Positions 38,320 to 45,807 of a DNA stretch of 64,000 nucleotides are shown piece by piece. Source of the DNA: CAZEVY01 sp964515555 (GTDB lineage Bacteria; Acidobacteriota; Terriglobia; Bryobacterales; Bryobacteraceae); assembly GCA_964515555.1 (NCBI GenBank), contig CAZEVY010000018.1, positions 7,014 through 71,013 on the forward strand. The letters are read 5' to 3'. The notes below the pieces were generated by a model. The model was not told where the DNA came from, did no database searches, and saw only the letters and a list, made by a program, of their open reading frames with translations. Every line of letters begins with the position of its first letter. Position 1 is the stretch's first letter. The translations under genes were made by a program, and so were the position numbers.

Positions 38320-39501
38320 ATGCCGATCCTTAAAAATAGCAGAGTACCGTCAGTGAGCATCCGGAAACACAACCTCCCCCTTCTGTTGCTACTGGCTCTG
38401 AGCTGGCAGGCGTCTCCCGCCGCGCCCAGGCGCTCCTCCGCCACGTCGTCGAAGAAGCTGCGGAGCGCGCGCCCGGCGGCCAGTGTTCGCGCGGCAAAAA
38501 AGCCCGTGCGGCGCACCTACAGCCCCTGGCGCGAACCCAACTACGCCGACTCGACCCTGGGCGACAATCCCGCCGGCGACGACCCTACGGTCCGCGCGGC
38601 GGCGGTCGATGCGCTGGGACGCTATAACGGCACGGTCGTCGTGGTCGACCCGTCGAGCGGGCGCATCCTGACAATGGTCAACCAGAAGCTGGCGCTGAAG
38701 AGCGGATTTCAGCCCTGCTCGACCATCAAGATCGTGGTCGGGCTGGCGGCCTTAAGCGAGGGTATCGTCGAGCGCACCACGCCGGTGAGCCTCACGCGGC
38801 GAAAGCGCCTCGACATGACGCAGGCGCTGGCGGTTTCGGACAACCCCTACTTTGCGATTCTAGGACGCAAGCTCGGGTTCGACCGCGTGAGCTACTACGC
38901 GAAGCTCCTCGGACTCGGCGAAAAGGCGTCGCTCGATCTGGAGAACGAGCGCCCGGGCGGACTCCCGCCGATCGAGCCCAAGCACGGCGGCGTGGGCATG
39001 ATGTCGAGCTTCGGCGAGGGGATCACGCTGACGCCGCTGCAACTGGCGGCGGCCCTCTCGGCGATCGCCAACGGCGGGACCCTCTACTACCTCCAACACC
39101 CGCGCGGCCAGGACGAGGTCGCGGCCTTCGCGCCGCGCGTGAAGCGCCGGCTCGACGTGCAGCCCTGGCTCTCCGAGGTGAAGCCCGGCATGATGGCGGC
39201 AGTGGAGTACGGTACCGCCAGGCGCGCCCACTACGACGCCAACGAGCCCATCCTCGGAAAAACCGGCACCTGCACAGACCGCGCCACGCCGACGCACCTG
39301 GGCTGGTTCGGCAGCTTCAACGACGTCGAGCGCAACAAGCTGGTGGTCGTGGTGCTGCTGACCGGCGGCAGCCGCGTCAACGGGCCGACCGCGGCGGGCG
39401 TCGCCGGCGATGTCTACCGGCGGCTATCGGGACAACAATACTTCGCGCGCTCCGGAGCCCCGATTGCACTGGCGGGATCGCAGTCCTGCTGCGCCCAGTA
39501 G
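38320..39501 (+). CDS. Penicillin-binding transpeptidase-domain protein (short, stand-alone)
   Basis: This 393-residue protein has an N-terminal hydrophobic segment (about 19-29), a basic Ser/Ala-rich linker (about 35-68) and a transpeptidase domain. The three catalytic motifs are STIK (S134, K137), SDN (173-175) and KTGT (314-317), and MMSSFGEGITLTPLQLAAALSAIANGG between them is typical of class B PBPs. It lacks the dimerisation/pedestal domain of FtsI and is too short for a full elongation PBP. It could be an accessory crosslinking enzyme or a beta-lactam-binding protein. A GTG at 38353 is an alternative start. It is divergent from the FAH gene by 37 bases. Confidence 0.83.
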   Translation: MPILKNSRVPSVSIRKHNLPLLLLLALSWQASPAAPRRSSATSSKKLRSARPAASVRAAKKPVRRTYSPWREPNYADSTLGDNPAGDDPTVRAAAVDALGRYNGTVVVVDPSSGRILTMVNQKLALKSGFQPCSTIKIVVGLAALSEGIVERTTPVSLTRRKRLDMTQALAVSDNPYFAILGRKLGFDRVSYYAKLLGLGEKASLDLENERPGGLPPIEPKHGGVGMMSSFGEGITLTPLQLAAALSAIANGGTLYYLQHPRGQDEVAAFAPRVKRRLDVQPWLSEVKPGMMAAVEYGTARRAHYDANEPILGKTGTCTDRATPTHLGWFGSFNDVERNKLVVVVLLTGGSRVNGPTAAGVAGDVYRRLSGQQYFARSGAPIALAGSQSCCAQ

Positions 39502-39529
39502 ACACCCTTCCCCGCCGGCAGAAGCCGCG

Positions 39530-40273
39530 TCAGGCCGCGTAACCACCGTCGATGGTCAGGCTCGCTCCAGTGACGTAGCCGGCTTCGGGACCCGCGAGAT
39601 ACGCCACCATGGCGGCGACTTCATCGGCATGCGCGTAGCGGGGTATCGCAAGCTGGCTCTTCAGGACGTCGGCGAAATCTCCGGAGTCGGGGTTCATGTC
39701 GGTGTCGACGGGGCCAGGCTGCACGTTGTTCACGGTGATGGCGCGGGGACCGAGATCGCGCGCCAGTCCGCGGGTGAGTCCGGCGACGGCCGATTTCGTC
39801 ATCGCGTAGACGGCGCCGCCGGCGAAGGTCATGCGGTCGGCGTTGACGCTGCCGATCGTAATGATGCGGCCGCCGGCGCCCATGTGGCGAGCGGCCGCTT
39901 GCGCGGCGACGAAAACGGCGCGGACGTTGACGGCCACCATGCGGTCGAACTCGTCGACCGGGAAATCGGCGAGCGGGATGAGTTTCGCGATGCCGGCGTT
40001 GTTCACGAGAATGTCGAGGCGGCCGAAGGCACGCGCGGCCTGGTCGACGGCGTTGCGCACGGCGGCGGGGTCGGCGGAATCGGCGAGGATGGCGAGGGCG
40101 CGTCCGCCGGCGGCTTCGATGGATTTGACTACTTCGGCGGCTTTATCGCGACCGGTGGCGTAGGTGATGGCGACAGCGGCGCCGTCGCGGGCGAGTCGCC
40201 GAGCGATGGCGGCTCCAATGCCCCGCGATGCGCCGGTCACGAGGCCGACTTTTCCGTCGAGTAGATGCGGCAT
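39530..40273 (-). CDS. 3-oxoacyl-ACP reductase-like SDR (FabG family)
   Basis: I place the start at 40273 (MPHLLDGKVGLVTG), giving 247 residues, the normal SDR length. The cofactor loop TGASRGIG, the structural NNAG motif (LDILVNNAGIA), the serine in IITIGSVNA and the YAMTK catalytic pair are all intact, as are the PGPVDTDM and GYVTGASLTIDGG endings. It reduces or oxidises a carbonyl/alcohol with NADP(H). FabG-like paralogues have many substrates, so the pathway is open. It follows fliJ by 59 bases on the same strand and may be read from the flagellar operon. Confidence 0.9.
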   Translation of the reverse strand: MPHLLDGKVGLVTGASRGIGAAIARRLARDGAAVAITYATGRDKAAEVVKSIEAAGGRALAILADSADPAAVRNAVDQAARAFGRLDILVNNAGIAKLIPLADFPVDEFDRMVAVNVRAVFVAAQAAARHMGAGGRIITIGSVNADRMTFAGGAVYAMTKSAVAGLTRGLARDLGPRAITVNNVQPGPVDTDMNPDSGDFADVLKSQLAIPRYAHADEVAAMVAYLAGPEAGYVTGASLTIDGGYAA

Positions 40274-40332
40274 GCCTGCTTGGATGACGCGGCGGCAGCG
40301 AAAGTTGCGAGGTCTGGAGGCCCCCGCCTGGA

Positions 40333-40770
40333 TTATGCGGCGTTGCGTTGGCGCCAGCCGGTGAGCGCGGAGTCGGCGGCCTGCTCCTCGATCTCGCGGT
40401 TGAACTGATACTGCCACTTCTCCAGCGCCTTGCCCTTGAGGCGGTCGAGCAGCTCGACGTTGCGGCGGGCGCCGGTGAGGCGCGAACGCTGTTGGTCGAT
40501 ACGGGCGTTGATGTCCGTACACTCGCGCTCGAGCTTGATCTTGCGCCGGTCGAGGAAATCGCGGTACCGGTCGAGGATTCCGATCTGGAGCGGGTCGGCC
40601 GAGACCAGGGCGGCCAGGTCGGCGTCGTCGCGGTCCTGGTCGATTTCGACGAGCTCGCGGATCAGGCGGCGCTGACCGGCCAGGAGAACCTCGAGGCGAG
40701 CGCGCTCGGTCTCCTCCTGGAGTTCTCTCCAGTCGCGAACCTTCTCAAGGGAAAAGCTGAAGCGCTTCAT
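40333..40770 (-). CDS. fliJ: Flagellar export chaperone FliJ
   Basis: FliJ is the small coiled-coil stalk protein that links the FliI ATPase ring to the export gate. The 145-residue sequence starts with the typical KRFSFSLEKVRDWRELQEE and is almost wholly heptad-patterned and charged. The family is poorly conserved in sequence, so the call rests on size, coiled-coil character, the N-terminal motif and the position. Its ATG overlaps the fliI stop as ATGA. It ends the flagellar part of the operon. Confidence 0.88.
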   Translation of the reverse strand: MKRFSFSLEKVRDWRELQEETERARLEVLLAGQRRLIRELVEIDQDRDDADLAALVSADPLQIGILDRYRDFLDRRKIKLERECTDINARIDQQRSRLTGARRNVELLDRLKGKALEKWQYQFNREIEEQAADSALTGWRQRNAA

Positions 40771-42098
40771 GACGAAAGCAGGGCCTCCATTTTGGATAAA
40801 GTTTCGGAGAACGTAGACTTCTCTTCCGGCGTCTGGCGCAGGAAGTCCAGCAGTTTCGGGCGCACGCGGATGGCGGCGTCCAGTTGCGGGTTCGACCCGG
40901 CGGCGTAGGCGCCGAGATTGATGAGATCCTCGGAGTGCTGGTAGGTCGCCAGCGCATCGCGGAGGCGGCTCGCGGCCGCCTTCTGCTCCGGAGTGGAGAT
41001 CTTCGGCGCCAGGCGGCTGACCGATTGCAGAACGTCGATGGCCGGGTAGTGACCGGCCGAGCCGAGCGAGCGCGACAGCACGTAGTGGCCGTCGAGGCTG
41101 GCGCGCACGGCGTCGGCGATGGGCTCGTTCATGTCGTCGCCCTCCACCAGCACCGTGAAGTATCCCGTGATCGAGGCGGCGCGGAAGCGCCCGGCGCGCT
41201 CAAAGATCCGCGGCAGCAGGTTGAACACCGAGGGCGTGTAACCCTTCTGGCTGGGAGGCTCGCCGGCGGTGAGTCCGATCTCGCGCTGGGCCATCGCCAG
41301 ACGCGTCACTGAATCCATCATCATCAGGACGCCGGCGCCCCGGTCCCGGAAGAACTCGGCAATCGCCATGGCCACAAAGCAGGCGCGCACGCGCAGCGGC
41401 GCGGGGCGATCGGATGTCGCCACGACCAGCACGGCGCGTTTCATTCCCTCGGGGCCAAGCTCGTTCTCGATGAATTCACGCACCTCGCGATTGCGCTCGC
41501 CGATGAGCGCGATTACCGTCACGTCGGCGGAATTGTGCCGGGCCATTGACCCGAGCAGCGTGCTCTTGCCGACGCCAGAGCCGCCGAAGATGCCGATACG
41601 CTGCCCTTTGCCGCAGGGCAGAAGGCTGTCGATCACGCGGATGCCAGTGGTGAGCGGCTCGTCAATGGGGAGGCGCTCGAGCGGACCCCGAGGCGGCTGG
41701 AAGAGGTCATACATGGCCTCGGCGGTGATGGCGGGACCGCCGTCCATGGGCTGCCCGAAGCCGTCGATGACGCGGCCGAGAAGCCCCGTGCCGACGGCGA
41801 CGCGGGCATCTTCACTGCGGGCGGCGATGGGGTCGCCGGCCACGAGACCGCCGGTCTCCTCCAGCGGTAGGCTGAGGACTCTGCCGTCGCGGAAGCCGAT
41901 CACCTGGGTGCGGATGAGGCGTCCGGAGGCGGTGCGGATTTCGCAGAAATCGCCGAGCGCGGTGGAGGGGCCTTCGGAGACGATGAGAAGTCCGGCGGTC
42001 TCGACCACGCGGCCCATCCAGCGCAGCGAGTCGATTCGGTCGAGGGCGCCCGCATAGGCGCCGAGATCCCAGAACGATGTGGCGTTGGAGGCGGTCAT
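40767..42098 (-). CDS. fliI: Flagellar export ATPase FliI
   Basis: FliI is the F1-like ATPase of the flagellar type III export apparatus. The 443-residue protein has the N-terminal beta-barrel domain (about 25-95), the Walker A loop GGSGVGKST (172-180), the ALIGERNREVREFIE segment, the Walker B region GVLMMMDSVTRLAMAQREIGL and the C-terminal export-ATPase motif AASITGYFTVLVEGDDMNEPIADAVR. LDGHYVLSRSLGSAGHYPAIDVLQSVSR is also diagnostic of FliI rather than ATP synthase beta. It overlaps fliH and fliJ by four bases each. Confidence 0.97.
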   Translation of the reverse strand: MTASNATSFWDLGAYAGALDRIDSLRWMGRVVETAGLLIVSEGPSTALGDFCEIRTASGRLIRTQVIGFRDGRVLSLPLEETGGLVAGDPIAARSEDARVAVGTGLLGRVIDGFGQPMDGGPAITAEAMYDLFQPPRGPLERLPIDEPLTTGIRVIDSLLPCGKGQRIGIFGGSGVGKSTLLGSMARHNSADVTVIALIGERNREVREFIENELGPEGMKRAVLVVATSDRPAPLRVRACFVAMAIAEFFRDRGAGVLMMMDSVTRLAMAQREIGLTAGEPPSQKGYTPSVFNLLPRIFERAGRFRAASITGYFTVLVEGDDMNEPIADAVRASLDGHYVLSRSLGSAGHYPAIDVLQSVSRLAPKISTPEQKAAASRLRDALATYQHSEDLINLGAYAAGSNPQLDAAIRVRPKLLDFLRQTPEEKSTFSETLSKMEALLSS

Positions 42099-42790
42099 GT
42101 TCGCCGGCGCATCAGATCCGCGAAGCCGCGGTCGATTTCCTCCAGTTGCGTTTCCACGGAAGCGTCGAGTTGGCCGCGCTGCGTTTCGATCAGCAGCGCG
42201 CCGCGCTCGAGCGTGGGGTCGGCTACGACTTCCATGCGCTGCGGCAGGTGCATCGCGGCCAGGTGCTTTTCGACCACGGGGGCTTCGCGCGGATAGACGC
42301 GGACGCGGTGCACATCGCGAGCATCCAGGCGCGCCAGCGCGGCACGGACAATGCCGAGCAGCGCTTCGGAATCGACCGTGATCTCGCGGTGCAGGATGCG
42401 CCGGGCCACCATGGTGGCAAGCTTGGCGAGGTCCTGCTCCATGTTGCGGCGCATCTGACGCTCGACACCCATGAGGTCGCGGACGGCGGCGGCCGCGCGC
42501 CCGTTCATCTGGTCGACCTGGGCCGCCACTTTGGCGGTGGCGGCGGCCTCGCCTTGCTGGAATCCCTGCTGGCGGGCGGCCTGCTCGCGCACCACGGCGT
42601 CGGCCTCCATTTCCTTCATGCGAGACTCGAAGGTTTCGGCGAGATTGGGTATGCGGCCGTGAGGGAGCGCCAGGCGCGGGGCAAGCTGCGCGGTGTGGAG
42701 GGCGGCAGACTGCGCGGCCAGTCCGACCCGCCTCCAGGCGATGGGCGCGGCGCCCTCGGCGTCGCCGCCGACGACGCGTCTACACGACAT
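42095..42790 (-). CDS. fliH: Flagellar export regulator FliH
   Basis: FliH binds FliI as its stator-like regulator and helps recruit it to the export gate. I start it at 42790 (MSCRRVVGGDAEG), overlapping the end of the fliF-fliG gene by 11 bases, giving 231 residues. The protein has a long central alpha-helical region with small residues (about 65-125), followed by a compact C-terminal domain with VARRILHREITVDSEALLGIVRAAL and IETQRGQLDASVETQLEEI, which resembles FliH/YscL and the F-type b/delta subunits. Its position between the FliG part and fliI is the standard order. Confidence 0.9.
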   Translation of the reverse strand: MSCRRVVGGDAEGAAPIAWRRVGLAAQSAALHTAQLAPRLALPHGRIPNLAETFESRMKEMEADAVVREQAARQQGFQQGEAAATAKVAAQVDQMNGRAAAAVRDLMGVERQMRRNMEQDLAKLATMVARRILHREITVDSEALLGIVRAALARLDARDVHRVRVYPREAPVVEKHLAAMHLPQRMEVVADPTLERGALLIETQRGQLDASVETQLEEIDRGFADLMRRRT

Positions 42791-44978
42791 ACTGTTCGCC
42801 CACGGTTGCGTCGAGACTGATGACGCCCTCTCCCTCAAGTTGGCGGACGACGGCTACGATCTGCTGCTGCGATCCCTCGACTTCCTTGCTCGTGATGGGG
42901 CCGAGGGCGACCATGTCCTGGCGCGTCATCTCGGCGCCGCGCTGGGACATGTTGGAGAGGAAGTGCTGCTTCAACTGGTCGCTGGCGCCTTTCAGAGCGA
43001 TGGTGAGCACTTTGCGGTCCACTCTGGCGAGGATTTCCTTGATGGCGTTGGCGTCGATCAGCAGGAGGTCCTCGAAGACGAACATCAGGTGACGAATGTG
43101 TTCGACGAGGGCCGGATCTGCCTTCTCGATGTCCTCGAGAAGCTCCTTGCTGGCGCTGGAGTCGAGGCGATTGAACATCTCCGAGACGGCCTTCACGCCA
43201 CCGTAGGACTCGCGGCTGAACTCGCCGAGCGCCTTCAGTTTCGTGCCGATGATGCCGGCGATGCGGGTGATGACGTCGGGTGAAATCTGGTCAAGGTGCG
43301 CCATGCGGAGAGCGGCTTCGGCGCGCAGCTCCGAGGGCAGCGAGAACAGCAACGCGGCGGCCCGCGAGGGGTTCAGGTGCGAGAGCACCAGTGCGATGGT
43401 CTGCGGATGCTCGGAGTGAATGAACTTGGCGAGCTGCTGGGGGTCGGCCTTCTGGAGCGTGTCGAAGCCGGGGTTCTCTGCCGCTTTCCCGTTGAGATGC
43501 TGGGAGAGCAGCTGTCCTTTCCTGGTGGCCGCCAGCGGCTCGGTGAGCGACTCCGGCAGATCGAGCGTGGCCTCGGCCTTCTCCAGAAGTGCGTTCTCGT
43601 TGCCCGCCGCGGGCGCGGCGCCGGCGATGGCGGGCTGCATGGCGACTGAGACCGCGATCTTCTTCTTGCGGCCGCGGACCATCAGGATAAGCGTGAACGT
43701 CGCGATCGCCACGGCCAGCACACGGCCGGCGAGAGCGCCGAGAATGACGTAATCCTTCCTCCCGATGGCGTCGCTGAGCCACTTCGGCGCGGCCAGTGTG
43801 GCGACCGGCGCGGCCGTCACCGGGGAGGCGAACGACGGCGCCCAGGTCGCGGTGGATTCGAACAGCAGGCTCTCGACCACGATCTGGTCGCCGCGGTCGG
43901 GCTTGAGTCCCACAGCGCCGGCGACGAGGTCCTTGATGGCTTTCAGGCGCTCGGCGGGGATCGGTTCGACGATGCGCTTCTGCCTGGCGTCCTCGCCCTC
44001 GAAACGAACGGCGTGGTCGACCAGCAGCGACACGGAGATGCGCTGGACGGAGCCTTGCGGCAGTTTGGTGTGCCGCACGGTGCGGCTCGCCTGGTACGAG
44101 ATGTTCCCGGTGCGCCGCGACCACGCCATCTCGGAGCGCTCGGGGTCGAAGGTCTCTTCGCTTTTCTCGCCGCTGGTGAAGTCGCACTCGACCGAGACGC
44201 CGGCTCGGAACTTGTCGGATCCCAGAAGCGGCTCGACGGTGTTGGAGATCTTGGCGAGCAGGTCGCGCTCGATCGACTGGCGGTACTCGATCATGGCGCC
44301 CGAAGGCTCGCTGCCGTCGGAGTTGAGCTGCGGACGGGGGCGGCTGAGGAGGTTGCCGCGCATGTCCATGATCGACACCCGCTCGGGGGCGAGTCCCTCG
44401 ACGGCGCTTGCGACCAGGTGCGCGATCGACAGCACATTCGCCGGCGCGAGCCTGGCGCCGAGGCGGAGCTTCAGCAGCACGCTGGCTTTCGCGGGCTGGC
44501 GGCTCTCGAGGAAGACGGATTGCTTGGGGCGCGTGATGTGCACGCGCGCGCGCTCCACTTCGGCGATCGACATGACGGAGCGTTCCAACTCGCCCTCGAG
44601 GGCGCGATGATAGTTCACCTGCTCGACGAAGTCGGTGGCGCCGAAGTTGGTCTTGTCGAACAGCTCGAAGCCGATGCGCCCGCTCTTGGGCAGGCCGGCG
44701 GAGGCGAGCAACAGCCGCAGGTCGGCGATCTTGTCGGAGCGGACCAGGACTGTACCGCCGTCGGAGGTGAGCCGGTACTCGACGCCGCCCTCGCGCAGCT
44801 TGGCGACGACACCGGACGCGTCTTCCGCCGCCAGGCCGCTGTAAATGGGGTGGAAGCTCCGCTCGTTGTTCCAGCGCTGAAAGTACACCAGTCCGCCGGC
44901 GACGGCGGCGGCGGCCGCGGCCAGCGTGATCGTCTGGCGAACCGAGAGACTGAGGAAGAGGCGGCGAAGTTGATCCAT
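42780..44978 (-). CDS. fliF-fliG: FliF-FliG fusion: MS-ring protein joined to rotor switch protein
   Basis: One uninterrupted 732-codon frame encodes two normally separate proteins. Residues 1-440 are FliF: TM1 (about 15-33), the YscJ/FliF ring-building domains (about 42-215), the RBM3/collar region (about 228-380), TM2 (about 408-434) and a basic RGRKKK stop-transfer. Residues 505-732 are FliG middle and C-terminal domains, starting at FDTLQKADPQQLAKF, with the FliM-binding EHPQ (523-526), the hinge MFVF (632-635) and the torque domain ALKGASDQLKQHFLSNMSQR. The 64 residues between (441-504) are Ala/Glu/Pro-rich. The FliG N-terminal domain (about 100 residues) and most of the FliF cytoplasmic tail, which normally bind each other, are absent. 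Flanking fliE, fliH, fliI and fliJ confirm the locus. Confidence 0.93.
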   Translation of the reverse strand: MDQLRRLFLSLSVRQTITLAAAAAAVAGGLVYFQRWNNERSFHPIYSGLAAEDASGVVAKLREGGVEYRLTSDGGTVLVRSDKIADLRLLLASAGLPKSGRIGFELFDKTNFGATDFVEQVNYHRALEGELERSVMSIAEVERARVHITRPKQSVFLESRQPAKASVLLKLRLGARLAPANVLSIAHLVASAVEGLAPERVSIMDMRGNLLSRPRPQLNSDGSEPSGAMIEYRQSIERDLLAKISNTVEPLLGSDKFRAGVSVECDFTSGEKSEETFDPERSEMAWSRRTGNISYQASRTVRHTKLPQGSVQRISVSLLVDHAVRFEGEDARQKRIVEPIPAERLKAIKDLVAGAVGLKPDRGDQIVVESLLFESTATWAPSFASPVTAAPVATLAAPKWLSDAIGRKDYVILGALAGRVLAVAIATFTLILMVRGRKKKIAVSVAMQPAIAGAAPAAGNENALLEKAEATLDLPESLTEPLAATRKGQLLSQHLNGKAAENPGFDTLQKADPQQLAKFIHSEHPQTIALVLSHLNPSRAAALLFSLPSELRAEAALRMAHLDQISPDVITRIAGIIGTKLKALGEFSRESYGGVKAVSEMFNRLDSSASKELLEDIEKADPALVEHIRHLMFVFEDLLLIDANAIKEILARVDRKVLTIALKGASDQLKQHFLSNMSQRGAEMTRQDMVALGPITSKEVEGSQQQIVAVVRQLEGEGVISLDATVGEQYVV

Positions 44979-44991
44979 GCGGGGTGTCGGC

Positions 44992-45291
44992 CTAGAGCTG
45001 CATCCTCATGATTTCCTGGTAGGCCTCCACGACTTTGTTCTTCACCTGAAGGAAAGTCTCGAAGGCGATCCCGGCCTGCTGCGTGGTGAGCGCGACCCTG
45101 TGCACGTCCTCCTGCTCGCCGGGGACGAACCGGTCGATGGACTGCCCGGCGCCCGCGCGGTGGTTCTCAACGCGGCTGATGGCGTCGTTGATTACCTTCG
45201 GGAAGGTGTCGCCGGAACCGGCGGATGTCAAGGGCGGCAGACCTGGGAAGTCGACCGACGGGGGCGCGTTGGGGACGATTCGATTCAGCAT
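44992..45291 (-). CDS. fliE: Flagellar hook-basal body protein FliE
   Basis: FliE is the small export-gate/MS-ring-to-rod adaptor. The 99-residue protein has the expected length and a strongly conserved C-terminus: DVHRVALTTQQAGIAFETF and VVEAYQEIMRMQL. The N-terminal half (about 1-50) is variable and rich in Pro and Gly, as usual. It lies 13 bases before fliF-fliG and one base after the stop codon of a 26-codon flgB-like stub. In most genomes flgB and flgC precede fliE; complete copies are absent here. Confidence 0.93.
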   Translation of the reverse strand: MLNRIVPNAPPSVDFPGLPPLTSAGSGDTFPKVINDAISRVENHRAGAGQSIDRFVPGEQEDVHRVALTTQQAGIAFETFLQVKNKVVEAYQEIMRMQL

Positions 45292-45292
45292 G

Positions 45293-45373
45293 CTATCTCA
45301 CCAGGCGATTGGACGTCCCGGCATGGGCGGCATTGGACGCCGCGATCTTCTGCAGGGTGCTGAGCAGGTCCAT
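45293..45373 (-). pseudogene. FlgB-like N-terminal stub (26 codons; 38 if started at GTG 45409)
   Basis: Directly upstream of fliE, a short frame (45373-45293, TAG) encodes MDLLSTLQKIAASNAAHAGT followed by SNRLVR. Extended upstream in frame to a GTG at 45409 it adds VTQRVASNLERY. This resembles the N-terminal helix of rod proteins such as FlgB (pattern ...RYLDLxSxxQKxxASNxANxxTPGF), but the rest of the rod protein is missing and the frame stops where the conserved TPGF should be. It sits where flgB-flgC normally lie. It is most simply the remains of a deletion that removed most of flgB and all of flgC. A functional micro-peptide cannot be excluded. Confidence 0.5.
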
Positions 45374-45420
45374 GTACCGTTCGAGGTTGGAGGCCACGCG
45401 CTGCGTCACGCATCTGGGAA

Positions 45421-45436
45421 GGCAACCGGGATGCCA
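45421..45436 (-). promoter_or_regulatory. Sigma54-type promoter of the flagellar operon
   Basis: On the minus strand TGGCAT-CCCGG-TTGCC fits the -24/-12 consensus TGGCAC-N5-TTGCA, with the GG and GC doublets at the required spacing. Transcription would begin near 45410, about 37 bases before the ATG of the flgB-like stub and 119 before fliE. Sigma54 control of basal-body operons is common. It needs an FlgR/FleQ-type activator, which is not in the window. Confidence 0.6.
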
Positions 45437-45807
45437 AACTCGGCGCTTTGTTCCGAAGGGTTTAGAAATGACGGTCGCTTTAAGGAGCGCGAAGCGGCAA
45501 GTACTTGGCGTTACTTTTTGTGATCTTGCCGATAAGATGACGCCCGGTCAGTGGGCTGGCTGCGCAAACATTTGCGGGGTGAGGTGTTCGGAGAATCGCG
45601 AAGGGCCGCGTGGCGCCGCCGCGGGTGACACGCAGGCGGGACGGCGTGGCCGGCGGAGGCCGGTGAGCAGTATCGCCCGTTGCGCAGCCGGGCAGCGCGG
45701 TTTTGCGCGAGCTGGTGACAAGAACGGCATCCGTTCGGTTTACGGCGGGATCGTCGCGCGCCGGGCGCATCGGCGGGAGTTACAATGACCTTTCCACGGA
45801 GGTCGTC
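45437..45807. other. Gene-free stretch between the flagellar operon and the TIM-barrel gene
   Basis: No frame here has gene-like coding character. The segment 45470-45545 is richer in A+T than its surroundings and includes a plus-strand GCCGATAA. A TACAAT at 45781-45786 is a possible -10 box for the gene starting at 45808. Nothing else is recognised; the stretch may hold the control region of the flagellar operon, including sites for a sigma54 activator. Confidence 0.5.

Noticed and set aside
45528..45535. Perfect GCCGATAA on the plus strand, the -10 element of flagellar sigma28 promoters, near the flagellar operon
   Set aside because: No TAAA-type -35 at the required distance, it points away from the flagellar genes, and the next plus-strand gene is a TIM-barrel protein 270 bases downstream with its own TACAAT and ribosome binding site.
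45225..45788. Plus-strand open frame across the flagellar operon upstream region
   Set aside because: Covers fliE and the stub antisense, Arg/Gly-rich translation, no ribosome binding site, no domain.
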